Shown: positions 7,253 to 17,039, counted from the first letter of the stretch. The stretch: 64,000 nucleotides of DNA from Phycisphaeraceae bacterium (GCA_019636495.1 JAHBXL010000002.1:1-64000); one strand, 5' to 3'. The notes: generated from the sequence alone by a model not told the origin. A program made the numbers and translations.

Positions 7253-8227
7253 TCAGTAGTTGGGTGTCGGCGCCCGATACTGGCTCAGGTCGATCGACTT
7301 GAACCACTCGATGGTCTTCTTCAGGCCTTCGCGCAGCGGCACCGTCGGCTCCCAGCCAAGGTGCTTTTTGGCCAGCGTGATGTCCGGCTGGCGCTGCAGC
7401 GGATCGTCGGCGGGCAGGGGCTTGTGCGCGATCCTTGATGCGCTGCCCGAGAGTTCGATCACCTGCTGCGCCAGTTCGAGCATGGTGAACTCGGTCGGAT
7501 TGCCGATGTTCACGGGACCGATGAACTCGTCGGGCCCGTTCATCATGCGGTTGATGACTTCGATCAGGTCCGACACGAAGCAGAACGAGCGTGACTGGCT
7601 GCCATCGCCATAGATCGTGATGTCCTGCCCCGCGAGCGCCTGGCGGATGAAGTTGCTCACCACGCGACCGTCGTAGGGGTGCATGCGCGGGCCGTACGTG
7701 TTGAAGATCCGGACGACGCGGATGTTCACGCGATTGGACCGCTGGTAATCGAAGAAGAGCGTTTCCGCCGCGCGTTTGCCCTCGTCGTAGCACGCCCGCG
7801 GGCCGATCGGGTTCACATTGCCGCGGTACGTCTCCTTCTGCGGATGCTCGGTCGGGTCGCCGTAGACCTCGCTGGTCGAGAACTGCAGAATTTTCGCGCG
7901 GCAGCGCTTGGCCATGCCCAGCATGTTGATCGCGCCCATGACACTGGTTTTCATGGTCTTGATCGGGTTGTACTGGTAGTGCCCCGGAGCCGCCGGGCAT
8001 GCCGCGTTGTAGATCTCGTCGACCTCGAGCCACAACGGGTGCGTCACATCGTGCCGGATGAACTCGAAGTTCGGCTTGCTCAGCAGGTGCGCGATGTTGA
8101 TCTTCTGACTGGTGAAGAAGTTGTCAACACAGATCACGTCGTGCCCCTGCGCGACCAGCCGGTCGCACAGGTGCGAGCCAAGAAACCCGGCGCCGCCGGT
8201 GACAAGGATGCGCTTGCTGGTGGCCAC
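7253..8227 (-). CDS. UDP-glucuronate decarboxylase (NAD-dependent SDR epimerase)
   Basis: It converts UDP-glucuronate to UDP-xylose using bound NAD, supplying sugar for surface polysaccharide. The 324-residue extended SDR has the nucleotide motif GGAGFLGS (11-18), [12 protein letters not shown] (74-85, the UXS variant of NLACPASP), STSEVYG (118-123) and the catalytic Y147xxxK151 (YDEGK). [20 protein letters not shown] is typical of this subgroup rather than of UDP-glucose epimerases. The start is GTG with GGAG 6-7 nt upstream. It is last in a minus-strand run after yajC, secDF and the LysM gene, with a 135-nt gap before it that may hold its own promoter. Confidence 0.92.
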   Translation of the reverse strand: MATSKRILVTGGAGFLGSHLCDRLVAQGHDVICVDNFFTSQKINIAHLLSKPNFEFIRHDVTHPLWLEVDEIYNAACPAAPGHYQYNPIKTMKTSVMGAINMLGMAKRCRAKILQFSTSEVYGDPTEHPQKETYRGNVNPIGPRACYDEGKRAAETLFFDYQRSNRVNIRVVRIFNTYGPRMHPYDGRVVSNFIRQALAGQDITIYGDGSQSRSFCFVSDLIEVINRMMNGPDEFIGPVNIGNPTEFTMLELAQQVIELSGSASRIAHKPLPADDPLQRQPDITLAKKHLGWEPTVPLREGLKKTIEWFKSIDLSQYRAPTPNY

Positions 8228-8362
8228 AAAGAACTCCGTCGGGAGAAATGGTGCTTGGGTTGGCCGCGCACGGGGGGGGCATCGTCGCGGCTGGACAGTT
8301 ATCGGCAGTCTGCGGTCGAGCGTTCAGTGCCATGGTCAGCCAGGGGGAATCCAAGGCGGTCG

Positions 8363-9064
8363 TCAATCCGCCGCGGGCGCGGGGGGGATACGCAGCACTA
8401 CGCCCGCACGGAGGCGGTCTGGATCGGGCAGAACGTCGCGGTTGGCATCGGCGATCAACCCGGTGAGCGTGCCGCGGCCGTACATCTTCCGCGCAATGCC
8501 CCACAGGGTGTCGCTCTCCTGCACGGTGTAGGCCCGCCAGCCAGGGACGGGTGACGGCTGGTCCGCCGATTGCGCTTGCCGCGGCGGCTCGTCCTCCTGC
8601 GGCCGGGGCTGCACCAGTCTGCCCTGGATGTTCGACGGGTCTTTCGGGATGCGCAGGACCGTGACCCCGGGTTTGAGTCTGTCGGGAGAGAAGAACGGAT
8701 TGGCGCTGGCGATGGCCTCCCACTTTGTTCGGTCGCCGTAGAAGCGCTGCGCAATGTCCTGCAACGAACGGTCGCCGCTTTGGACGGTGTATTCATCAAA
8801 CTCCGGCGGCACCACCACGACCGCCGGCGGCTCGGGCTGCGACTCGGGCGGTCGCGGATCAGCCTGAGGCGGGGCCCCGGCGCGCGGCAGCGAGCGCGGC
8901 TCGGGCAGGATGGGCGGCGGAAGGAGCGGCGCCGCCTCGTGCGGCCGCTCATCACGCGTCACCCGCGCGGGGCGAGAGGGGTCGTACAGCCAGTATGCGC
9001 CAACCCAGACCGTGATCAGCAGCACCAACAGGCCGAAGATGCGGGACGTTGAGTCGTGCACCAT
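8363..9064 (-). CDS. Membrane-anchored protein with two LysM domains
   Basis: LysM domains bind peptidoglycan or related glycans. The 233-residue protein has one N-terminal membrane segment (IFGLLVLLITVWVGAYWLY, about 8-27) and a Pro/Arg-rich linker. Two LysM domains follow, at about 91-138 (YTVQSGDRSLQDIAQRFYG) and 179-226 (YTVQESDTLWGIARKMYG). It probably spans from the inner membrane to the wall. TTG 9067, ATG 9064 and GTG 9061 are consecutive candidate starts behind GGGAGG; ATG is chosen, though GTG has better spacing. It begins 30 nt after secDF, so it is probably cotranscribed with the Sec genes. Confidence 0.88.
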   Translation of the reverse strand: MVHDSTSRIFGLLVLLITVWVGAYWLYDPSRPARVTRDERPHEAAPLLPPPILPEPRSLPRAGAPPQADPRPPESQPEPPAVVVVPPEFDEYTVQSGDRSLQDIAQRFYGDRTKWEAIASANPFFSPDRLKPGVTVLRIPKDPSNIQGRLVQPRPQEDEPPRQAQSADQPSPVPGWRAYTVQESDTLWGIARKMYGRGTLTGLIADANRDVLPDPDRLRAGVVLRIPPAPAAD

Positions 9065-9094
9065 CAACCTCCCTGATCACTGCCGCCCCTGCTG

Positions 9095-12000
9095 TCAGGT
9101 CGTCAGGCGGTCCGCCGAATCGCCCGCGTGCGGATCGGCCTTGCGCGACCACACCAGCGGCGCGGCCACGGCGATCGACGAGAAAGTGCCGACGACGATT
9201 CCCACGATCATCGTGTACGCGAACACGCGCACGCCCTCTCCGCCGATGAGGTACAGAACGATGCACGAGATGAACGTCGTTCCGCCCGTGATGATCGTCC
9301 GGCTCAGTGTCTGGTTCACCGACGCGTTGATCACTTCGCGGCTGGCATACGGGAGTTTTCCGCGGTTCTCGCGAATGCGGTCCATCACGACGATCGTGTC
9401 GTTCAGCGAGTAGCCGAGGATTGTGAGGACCGCCGCGATGACGTTCAGATCGATCTTGAACGGAAGGATCATCAACTTCGCGGCCAAATCCGGGTACTCG
9501 TGATACACCCACGCCGCCGCGCCGACCATGCCGATCGCGACAAAGCAGTCGTGCGAGGTCGTGGCGATCGCCGCGGCGGAATAGCGGAACGAACCGAACC
9601 GCACCCAGATGTACACCACCACCAGCAGGCCGCTGATGAGCACCGCCGTGATGGCATTGGCGCGGAAAGTCGCGGCGATTGAGGAACCGAAACTCTGCAC
9701 GCTGGCGAGCGACTGCGTTTCGGTCAGCGCGGCCTGGATGAGGGCCCACTCCCGATCGCGCACGTTCTCGTTCCATCGCGGCTCATCGTCGAAGTGCGAC
9801 AGGCCGCGGTCCTGGACGAGTACGACCGCCGTCCGGACCGCCTCGTCGGTGCCATCGATGGTCAGGATGCGCACGGCGCGGCCCGCGGTATCGGCGAACT
9901 CCGTCTTCGTGCGCGCCTGGGCGATGCGGTCCTCAACATCGCGGCGCGAAACGGGCGGATGAATGTCCTCGAGCAGAACCGCCAGTGCGCCGAGGTACTC
10001 CCGGTCCACACGCTCGGTGATCGACGGACGATCCAGCGATTCGCCCAGCGAGACGGACACCACCGCGAACACCGGCGCGCCGCGGTTCGCAGCCGCGCCC
10101 GACCCCTTGAACGAGAGCGGGGGACGCACGTCCAGTACGTCGGCGAACGCCGCGGAGATGCTCGATTGCATCAGTTCCGCGTTGGTGAGAAGCGACTTGA
10201 TGGTGAAGGTGTCGGATCGCACGCCGCCCGGCTCGGGATTCACCACGCTGACGTCGGCGTGCGTGAGTTCGACCAGCGGGCTTCCCGCGGGCGCCTGGCT
10301 CGCGATGCGCTTGATGCGCTCGGCAACCTCGGCGCGGGACAGGCGGATGCCCTGCCCGTCGTCGCCCCGGCGAGTCTGGATGGTCACCGCGGTGCCGCCG
10401 CGGAACTCGGAGGCGAGCAGTTCGCGCCCTTCGACGGCAATGAACATCACGCCAAGGCCGACGAAGAAGAACGAGACCGCGTACCACAGGCCGCGGAACT
10501 TCAGCCAGTCGATGTTGAGCGAGAACGCGCGCTGCACAATGGGCACGGCCAGCGGCAGCATGGTCAACCGGCGCATGCGGACCTTCTCGACCAGCAGCGT
10601 GAACAGCAGCCGCGTGAAGAACAACTGAGAGAACAGCGTTGTCACAAGGCCGATGCCCAGTGTGAGCGCGAAACCCTTGATCTCGGGCGTCCCGGTGAAT
10701 CCGAGCACAACGCAGACGATCAGCGTGGTGAGGTTGCCGTCCACGATCGCCGACAGCGCCTTCTCGTAACCCAGCCGCACGGCGGTGCGCAGGTCCTCGC
10801 CGCGCTGGAACTCCTCTCGCATGCGCTCGTACACCAGCACGTTGGCATCGACCGCCATGCCGAAGGTCAGAATCACGCCGGCAATGCCGGGGAGCGTGAA
10901 CGCGGCGTGGTTCAGCGCCATCGCGCCCATCAGCAGCAGCGAGTTGAGCAGCAGGGCGATGACCGCCACCATGCCGCAGCCGAAGTAATACACGACCATG
11001 AAACCCGCGGTCACGATCAGCGAGATCACGCCCGCCCGCAGGCCGCGCTGCAGGTTGTCTGCGCCCAGTTGCGGGCCGAGGGTCACCTGGCTGATCGGTT
11101 CCTGGCTCAGACGCTGAGCCAGCGCGCCGGCCGACAGCACGCGGATCACGTACTGCAGTTCCTCGTTCGAGAAGGTGCCGTAGATCTGGCCCGAATCGGA
11201 GATTCGGCCGTTCAGCCGCGGCGCGGTGTACACCTCGTCATCGAGCAGCACCGCCATCGACCGTCCGATGTTCTTGCCCGTCAGGTCGCCGAGTTTCGCC
11301 GCGCCCAGCGCGTCCATGCGGAAGTCGATCGCGGGCCGGCCGAAGTTGTCCTGGCCCTGGTAGGCGTTGCGGATCGCCCAGTCGCCCTCCTCGGACGTCA
11401 GCCGGAGGCCGCGGCGGTCCCAGCACAGCAGGTAGAACTCGCCGCGGAACTTCTCCGCGATGAACTGACGCTCGGCAAAGAACGCCGCGGCGGTCTCCGG
11501 GTCTGCCAGCCGCTCGAGGTCCTCGGCGCTCTGCACCCAGCCCCGGATCTTGTTGATCTTGTACCACTTGGCATCGCCCGATCGATACGCCGCGGGGCCG
11601 CCGATGCGGAGCCGGTTCCTCGCCTCGAGTTCGTTGGGGTACTCACCGGGCGCGACCGTGATGCGGAAATCGAGCACGCCCGCTCCACGCAGCATGCGGA
11701 TCAGGTCCGACGGGTCGTCGAGCGTGCGGCGGTTCGCCTCATACTCGTTCCATTTCGCGATCGAGTTCTCGAGAGCGGCGATCGTCTTTGCGTCGGTGTG
11801 CTTTTCGCGGATGGCATCGAGCGCAACCTTGCGCGGACTGGGCAGTTCAACAATGCGGCCGGTCTCCGACTTCATGCGCTCGGCACGGTTCGAGAGCGAA
11901 AGTGCTCGCCGAACTTCCGCCGCGGTCAGGCCGCCGGCCAGCGCCGCATCACGCTCCGCTTCATACTCGAGTTCCAGCGGGGCCACCTTGTCGATCTGGA

Positions 12001-12628
12001 CCGACACGGCCTGCTGGGCACGCATCATCGCCGCCTGCCACTCCTGCACCTGCGGGCTGTCGGGCGAGCCGCCCGCGGCGAGGTCCGCGTCGATCAGCGT
12101 CCGGATCTGCTCGACGGCGCGCAGCGCCTCGTCGAGCAGCGGTCGCTCTGCGGAAAGTTCGTCGTATATGCCCGCCGCGCGGCGAAGCGCGTCGAGCCGC
12201 GCGCGGTCATCGCCCGCCAGCCGCGCCAACTCCGCATCCCGCCGCTGAGCCTCCATCCGCATCGCGCGGTCCACTTCGTCGGCGGAAAGCGCCACGCCCC
12301 CGAACTCCGCCAGGGTCTTCTCGAACTCCTCCCGCAGCCCCTTCACCCTGGCCGTCGGCAGCGGCATGGTGATCTCGATCCGGTCGGCGCCGACCGCCAC
12401 GACCGAGATCTCGAGCACGCCGTTGGGGTCAAGGCGTTCCTTGATGACCTCGACGACGCGCGGCATGGTGTCAACGTCGCCGGGCTTGATGTCGACGCTG
12501 TACGTCAGGCTCACGCCGCCGGCCAGGTCCTTGCCCAGGCGAATCTTCTCCTGAGGCGGGGTGACCGCGACCACGGCGATGGCCGCGAGCACGACGACGA
12601 TGAGCGAGTTGAGCCAGAGGTTCCGCAT
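9095..12628 (-). CDS. secDF: Fused protein translocase subunit SecDF
   Basis: SecD and SecF are RND-family membrane proteins that use the proton gradient to pull preproteins through SecYEG; here they form one 1177-residue chain. The SecD half has LGKDLAGGVSL near the first membrane helix and GMAVDANVLVYERMREEF in the helix bundle. The SecF half has SEFRGGTAVTI and ILGYSLNDTIVVMDRIREN. The first periplasmic region is unusually long (about residues 90-350) and rich in charged helices. ATG 12628 (MRNLWLNS) is preferred because the upstream in-frame codons read like non-coding sequence. yajC lies 129 nt upstream. Confidence 0.95.
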   Translation of the reverse strand: MRNLWLNSLIVVVLAAIAVVAVTPPQEKIRLGKDLAGGVSLTYSVDIKPGDVDTMPRVVEVIKERLDPNGVLEISVVAVGADRIEITMPLPTARVKGLREEFEKTLAEFGGVALSADEVDRAMRMEAQRRDAELARLAGDDRARLDALRRAAGIYDELSAERPLLDEALRAVEQIRTLIDADLAAGGSPDSPQVQEWQAAMMRAQQAVSVQIDKVAPLELEYEAERDAALAGGLTAAEVRRALSLSNRAERMKSETGRIVELPSPRKVALDAIREKHTDAKTIAALENSIAKWNEYEANRRTLDDPSDLIRMLRGAGVLDFRITVAPGEYPNELEARNRLRIGGPAAYRSGDAKWYKINKIRGWVQSAEDLERLADPETAAAFFAERQFIAEKFRGEFYLLCWDRRGLRLTSEEGDWAIRNAYQGQDNFGRPAIDFRMDALGAAKLGDLTGKNIGRSMAVLLDDEVYTAPRLNGRISDSGQIYGTFSNEELQYVIRVLSAGALAQRLSQEPISQVTLGPQLGADNLQRGLRAGVISLIVTAGFMVVYYFGCGMVAVIALLLNSLLLMGAMALNHAAFTLPGIAGVILTFGMAVDANVLVYERMREEFQRGEDLRTAVRLGYEKALSAIVDGNLTTLIVCVVLGFTGTPEIKGFALTLGIGLVTTLFSQLFFTRLLFTLLVEKVRMRRLTMLPLAVPIVQRAFSLNIDWLKFRGLWYAVSFFFVGLGVMFIAVEGRELLASEFRGGTAVTIQTRRGDDGQGIRLSRAEVAERIKRIASQAPAGSPLVELTHADVSVVNPEPGGVRSDTFTIKSLLTNAELMQSSISAAFADVLDVRPPLSFKGSGAAANRGAPVFAVVSVSLGESLDRPSITERVDREYLGALAVLLEDIHPPVSRRDVEDRIAQARTKTEFADTAGRAVRILTIDGTDEAVRTAVVLVQDRGLSHFDDEPRWNENVRDREWALIQAALTETQSLASVQSFGSSIAATFRANAITAVLISGLLVVVYIWVRFGSFRYSAAAIATTSHDCFVAIGMVGAAAWVYHEYPDLAAKLMILPFKIDLNVIAAVLTILGYSLNDTIVVMDRIRENRGKLPYASREVINASVNQTLSRTIITGGTTFISCIVLYLIGGEGVRVFAYTMIVGIVVGTFSSIAVAAPLVWSRKADPHAGDSADRLTT

Positions 12629-12757
12629 ATTCGAGCCAGTGCTCCCAGCGATCCGGCCCCGCACGGGCCGTGTGTGTTGTGCGTATCCCCCGAGCCCCGT
12701 CCTTTGCGCGACGGCCGGAAACCGCCGCCGATGATCGACCATTCCGCCGCGACCGCA

Positions 12758-13282
12758 TCAGGTCGAGGCGCGTGCCCGGCCGGTCTTGATCTCAACTTCC
12801 GTCGCGGCCCGGTCACTCGCCCCGTTCGTCCCCCCCCCGCTCGCTCCCCCCGAGTCGGCGCTCCCGGTCTGCTCGGCGGCCTTCAGCACCTGAACGACCG
12901 CGTTGATCGTGAAGCGGGTGCGGATGTTGGCGTTCTCATCGATTTTCAGAACGACCTCGTCCGCGCTCACCTCCACGACGCGGCCGATCATGCCGCCGGT
13001 CGTGAGCACACGGTCGCCCTTGCGGATCGATGCCAGCAGTTCGGCGCGCCGCTTCTTCTCGCGCCGGCCGGTCATGGTGCTCATCAGGATCATCACCAGG
13101 AGCAGAAACCCCATCATGATGAAGATCTGCGTCATGCCGCCCCCGGGCGGCGGGGTGTTGCCGCCCGTGCCGCCTCCGGCCGCGCCACCGCCGGCGGGCG
13201 CCCCGCCCAGCGAGTTGGACAGCGCATCTTGGAAAGCGATCACCAGTGCGGACGTTTCAACGATGAGCAGCGAATCGAACAT
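12758..13282 (-). CDS. yajC: Preprotein translocase accessory subunit YajC
   Basis: YajC is a small bitopic accessory of the SecDF complex. This 174-residue version has a membrane segment IFIMMGFLLLVMILMS (about 53-68) followed by the conserved REKKRRAELLASIRKGDRVLTTGGMIG block and VVLKIDENANIR. It is extended at both ends, with a Gly/Pro-rich region before the helix and a Gly/Ser-rich tail. ATG 13282 has GGGAGA 5 nt upstream. It directly precedes secDF, the usual gene order. Confidence 0.92.
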   Translation of the reverse strand: MFDSLLIVETSALVIAFQDALSNSLGGAPAGGGAAGGGTGGNTPPPGGGMTQIFIMMGFLLLVMILMSTMTGRREKKRRAELLASIRKGDRVLTTGGMIGRVVEVSADEVVLKIDENANIRTRFTINAVVQVLKAAEQTGSADSGGASGGGTNGASDRAATEVEIKTGRARAST

Positions 13283-13348
13283 GCAATCTCCCGAACCCTC
13301 CCCGACTCTCTGACCCGGGCGTCGTGGCACGCACGCACCCGAACACTC

Positions 13349-14740
13349 TCATCCCGATTCGCCGGCGCGCGAGCCCGTCGCGGCGACCGGCCAACGCCGG
13401 ATAAGGCCCTCCCAGTCGTCCGACGCGATCGTGGCGCGGACTTCTGCCATGAACCGCTGGAAGTGCCGTAAGTTGTGCAGGGTCACAAGGATCGGACCAA
13501 GCATTTCCCCGGCCAAAAACAGATGGCGAATATAGGCGCGCGTAAAGGGACTGTCACCCACGGGCACCGATGCCCCCCTTGTTTGAGTGCCACGTCCCGC
13601 ATCTTTATCATTCGATGCGGTCGAGTTGTTTAAACCCATGATATCAATCGCTTTACAGCATGATCCGGCGGACGATTCCACGGGATAACCCATGGGCGCA
13701 CACGCGGGACAGTCACAGCCTTCCTCGATTGGTCGATCGTCTTCGGCGAACTGGGCGTTGCGCAGCCGGATCTGGCCGCTCCGGGTGAAGGCGTTGGCAT
13801 TGCGGCCGTTCCGGGTTGGCAGAACGCAGTCGAACATGTCGACTCCCGCGAGTACCGCATTGAGCAGGTCGCGCTCGTACCCGACACCCATGAGATATCG
13901 CGGCCGGTCTTCGGGCAGCAGCGGCGCGGTGTGCCGCACCACGCGCGCGATGTCCTCGGGCGATTCCCCGACCGCCACGCCGCCGATCGCGTAGCCCGGC
14001 AGGTCGATCGCGCAGATGCGCTCCGCCGACCACTCGCGCTGCGCGAGATCGACCCCGCCCTGCACGATCCCGAAGAGCGCCTGGTCGTGCGGCCGCTGGT
14101 GCGCAGCGCAGCAACGTTCGAGCCAGCGGACCGTGCGCTCGTTGGCCTCGCGCAACCGCTCGGCATGGTCGTAGACCCGCGCCCGGCGCGCATCGCGGTT
14201 GGTTGCGCGGACGAGGCGCGGGTCGCTCGCGGCCTCGCTCCCATCGAGCGGCCGCGCGGGCGGGCAGTCGTCGAACGCCATGATGATGTCAGCACCCAGA
14301 GCGTTCTGCACCTGCGTGGCTCGCTCCGGCGAGAGTTCGATCGTGCTCCCATCCACGATCGACTTGAATCGCACCCCATCATCCGTGATCGTGTTCGAGT
14401 CCGCCATCGAGTACGCCTGGTAGCCGCCCGAGTCCGTCAGGATCGGCGCGTTCCAGCCGATGAACCGGTGCAACCCGCCGCGGCGCGCGACAAGGTCGGG
14501 ACCGGGCCGCAGCAGCAGGTGATAGGTATTCGCCAGCACGACCTGCGCACCGGTCGCGCGGACGAGCCCGGGCAGAACGCCCTTCACGCTGCCGCGTGTG
14601 CCGACCGGCATGAACGCGGGCGTCTCGAACAAGCCGCTTGGCGTGCGCACGACGCCGCGGCGGGCACGGGTGCTCGCCGAGCGGGCGGAGATGGAGAACT
14701 GCAGCGCGGTCACACGTGGGCCGTTGGTGTCATGCGCCAT
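13349..14740 (-). CDS. tgt: tRNA-guanine transglycosylase Tgt, with two insertions
   Basis: Tgt exchanges guanine 34 for preQ1 in tRNAs with GUN anticodons, leading to queuosine. The 463-residue protein has LTDSGGYQAYS (102-112), FDDCPP with the substrate-binding Asp, ALFGIVQGG (221-229) and the zinc site CDCPAC (342-347) with His406. About 50 residues (348-397) are inserted between the cysteines and the zinc His. The insert contains an extra CC pair and is encoded by lower-GC DNA (about 13565-13690). A second, shorter insert follows DDCPP. The family is usually about 370-390 residues. ATG 14740 overlaps the rhomboid gene by 11 nt. Confidence 0.93.
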   Translation of the reverse strand: MAHDTNGPRVTALQFSISARSASTRARRGVVRTPSGLFETPAFMPVGTRGSVKGVLPGLVRATGAQVVLANTYHLLLRPGPDLVARRGGLHRFIGWNAPILTDSGGYQAYSMADSNTITDDGVRFKSIVDGSTIELSPERATQVQNALGADIIMAFDDCPPARPLDGSEAASDPRLVRATNRDARRARVYDHAERLREANERTVRWLERCCAAHQRPHDQALFGIVQGGVDLAQREWSAERICAIDLPGYAIGGVAVGESPEDIARVVRHTAPLLPEDRPRYLMGVGYERDLLNAVLAGVDMFDCVLPTRNGRNANAFTRSGQIRLRNAQFAEDDRPIEEGCDCPACAPMGYPVESSAGSCCKAIDIMGLNNSTASNDKDAGRGTQTRGASVPVGDSPFTRAYIRHLFLAGEMLGPILVTLHNLRHFQRFMAEVRATIASDDWEGLIRRWPVAATGSRAGESG

Positions 14741-15887
14741 CGGCGCTGGTGCGGGGGTCGGATGCGACGCGGTGCAGGAACTCGCGTTCCCGCGGGGTGA
14801 GGCTCTCGGTCCCCTCGTCGTCGGCCTTGTCGAGGATGCGATCAATCTCCTGCTCGACGGTCGCGGGCCGTGCCGGTAGGGTGCGGCGCACCGGCCATCG
14901 CGGCACGAAACGGACGATGTCGCGCAGCGCATGGGGGTTGCGCACCAGGTAGGCGCCTGCGAGCGCGCCGCCGAGATGCGCAGCATCGCCCCCCGCGTTG
15001 TTCCCGCCCGAGAGCAGGTTGACCATCGACAACGCGATGAACAGGTACACCGCCGTCGCGAGGCGAAGGGGCAGGATGAACGCGACCTGCACGATCTGTC
15101 GCGGTGCGATCTTCGCGGCGGCCATCAGCACGCCGAACACGCCCGCGGAAGCGCCGATGAGCGGCGTGTAGAGATCATCAAACAGCAGCGCGGGGATCCG
15201 CCCCTTGATGGCGGGCGAGATGTGCGCGATGGCGAGCCAGCCGAGGACATTGAGCGCGAGATACATCAACGAACCAGCGACACCGCACGCAAGATAGAAC
15301 ACCAGGTATCGCCGCCGCCCCAGGTACTCCTCGACCAGGCCGCCGATGAACCACAGGCCGAGCATGTTGAAGGCCAGGTGAACCCAGTTGAAGTGCAGAA
15401 ACTGGAACGTCAGCACACGCCAGAGTTGGCCATCGACAAAGAACTTGCCTGTTGAGAAGTGCCCCCAGGACTCGAAGCGCGGGCGTTCGGTCCAGCGTTC
15501 ACCGCCGATGAGCACGGGCACGGGCCCGCCGGTCTGCGGGTGGATGAGCACGCGGCCGTCCGGGCTGCGGACGACCTCCTTGGGGTCGTAGATCGGGTGG
15601 TAGAACACCCCCGGCAAGTCGGGCATGGCGATGTTGTTCCGCCGATCGGTCACCGCGCGTGCGAGTTGCTCACGCGTGGGATTGCCGACGGTGAACGTGC
15701 CCCACGATGTCCGCACGGGCGTTCCGCCGACCGCCTGCATGCACAGCAGGAACACGATCACGTTGATCGCGATGATCCACGTGTTCACCGACACCGGACC
15801 CAGTCGTCCGAGCCGGTAGCGCACCTCGGACGCGGCATCGGCGTCGCGGACCGGGTCGTGCTGGGGGGGTGTACCGGGGGGGTTCAT
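14730..15887 (-). CDS. Rhomboid family intramembrane serine protease
   Basis: Rhomboids cleave transmembrane substrates within the bilayer. The 385-residue protein has HFNWVHLAFNMLGLW (165-179), the nucleophile motif GASAGVFG with Ser247 and the catalytic His304 in DAAHLGGALAGAY. A soluble insert of about 100 residues separates membrane helices 1 and 2. The C-terminal tail (EIDRILDKADDEGTESLTPREREFL) matches the tail of the next protease gene and resembles the DUF6576 module. It overlaps tgt downstream and follows the site-2-type protease gene by 59 nt, so the three are probably one transcript. Confidence 0.93.
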   Translation of the reverse strand: MNPPGTPPQHDPVRDADAASEVRYRLGRLGPVSVNTWIIAINVIVFLLCMQAVGGTPVRTSWGTFTVGNPTREQLARAVTDRRNNIAMPDLPGVFYHPIYDPKEVVRSPDGRVLIHPQTGGPVPVLIGGERWTERPRFESWGHFSTGKFFVDGQLWRVLTFQFLHFNWVHLAFNMLGLWFIGGLVEEYLGRRRYLVFYLACGVAGSLMYLALNVLGWLAIAHISPAIKGRIPALLFDDLYTPLIGASAGVFGVLMAAAKIAPRQIVQVAFILPLRLATAVYLFIALSMVNLLSGGNNAGGDAAHLGGALAGAYLVRNPHALRDIVRFVPRWPVRRTLPARPATVEQEIDRILDKADDEGTESLTPREREFLHRVASDPRTSADGA

Positions 15888-15946
15888 GGTTTCGCTGCTC
15901 AGTCATCGAATCGGCCGGCCGGATCGGTGCAGAACATCCCGCCGGA

Positions 15947-17005
15947 TCAGACGCCCTGCCGCTTGCGCTCGGTCTCGCGCTCCAGGGCCTTGCGTTCGGC
16001 GCGTGTGAGGCTGCCCATGCCCTGCTGGGCGATCTTGGAGAGAATGCGGTCCACCTCCGCGCGCTCCTTCTGCTCGCGTTCCTGCTGCTTGCGGGCCTTC
16101 TCGTACGCGCGGCGCTGCGAGTCTTCATCGGCACGAACCGCGCGCGAGTAGTCGTACGCGGGCATCGGCCCGTCCTCGTCGAGCATGCGGATGCGCATCC
16201 GCTCCTGATAGCAGTGAATCCCCGCAAAGAGCGCGATCGCGAACAGCACGCTCGATCCGCCCATCAATCCGAACAGGCCCACCGGCACCGCGAGAACCAG
16301 CCCCAGATTCGTCGCAAACAGCATCGACTTCCGATAGCCCACGCGCGGCCAGAGCAGTTCCTGCACGACGCGGCCGGCGTCCATCGGGAACATGGGCAGC
16401 AGCATGTTGAACAGCAGCAGCAACAGGTTGGTGTAGTACGCCCACCACACCAGAACCTGCACGTGGCCGCGGAACGGGCTGAGGACCAGCGCCTTCTTCG
16501 GATCAAAGGGGTTGAAGATCACCTCTGACCAGCCGCCCCCGACCGCGAAAACCGCCGCGCCAAGCACGGGCACCAGCGCAAGGTTCACACCCGGCCCGGC
16601 CAGCGTCGTCGCGAGCGCGGCGGACCAGCGGTGCGGCGGCCGGCACGAGGCCAGTCCGCCCAGCGGCCACATCAGGATGCGGTCGGCCTCGCCGCCCACC
16701 CATCGGCACGCCAGGCAGTGCCCGAACTCGTGCAGAAGCACGAGCACGAACAGCGTGCCCATCGCCATCGCCGCGTACACGAACCCGATTGAGTCCTGCC
16801 GCAACGACCAGATCAGCGTCGCCGCGATGTAGATCACATAGAACAGGTGCACGCGCACGCGGATGCCGAGCACCGTCATCAGCGGAAGCGACCACGAGAA
16901 GAAGTCATCGCCATCGACGAACAGCCGCCGCATGGCGCGGCGCATCGCGCCGGCGAATCCGGCGTCGTCGTCGCGGTCGTTGTAGCGTCGGTCCTGCCAG
17001 CCCAT
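15947..17005 (-). CDS. Site-2-protease-type membrane zinc metalloprotease
   Basis: The 352-residue polytopic protein has the zinc motif HEFGH (92-96) in the membrane and the second ligand region NMLLPMFPMDAG, both hallmarks of the M50 family. These proteases release signalling fragments from membrane proteins. The N-terminus is charged and cytoplasmic. The tail after the last helix is a long charged helix ending EVDRILSKIAQQGMGSLTRAERKAL, homologous to the tail of the neighbouring rhomboid. No PDZ or CBS domain is seen. Substrates are unknown. Confidence 0.9.
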   Translation of the reverse strand: MGWQDRRYNDRDDDAGFAGAMRRAMRRLFVDGDDFFSWSLPLMTVLGIRVRVHLFYVIYIAATLIWSLRQDSIGFVYAAMAMGTLFVLVLLHEFGHCLACRWVGGEADRILMWPLGGLASCRPPHRWSAALATTLAGPGVNLALVPVLGAAVFAVGGGWSEVIFNPFDPKKALVLSPFRGHVQVLVWWAYYTNLLLLLFNMLLPMFPMDAGRVVQELLWPRVGYRKSMLFATNLGLVLAVPVGLFGLMGGSSVLFAIALFAGIHCYQERMRIRMLDEDGPMPAYDYSRAVRADEDSQRRAYEKARKQQEREQKERAEVDRILSKIAQQGMGSLTRAERKALERETERKRQGV

Positions 17006-17039
17006 GTTTGCGAGATGATGAGAGTTTCAGAAAATCACG

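Noticed and set aside
9794..13471. A 1225-codon plus-strand open frame
   Set aside because: It is antisense to secDF and yajC. Its Arg/His/Gln-rich translation has no domain; long antisense frames are expected in GC-rich genes.
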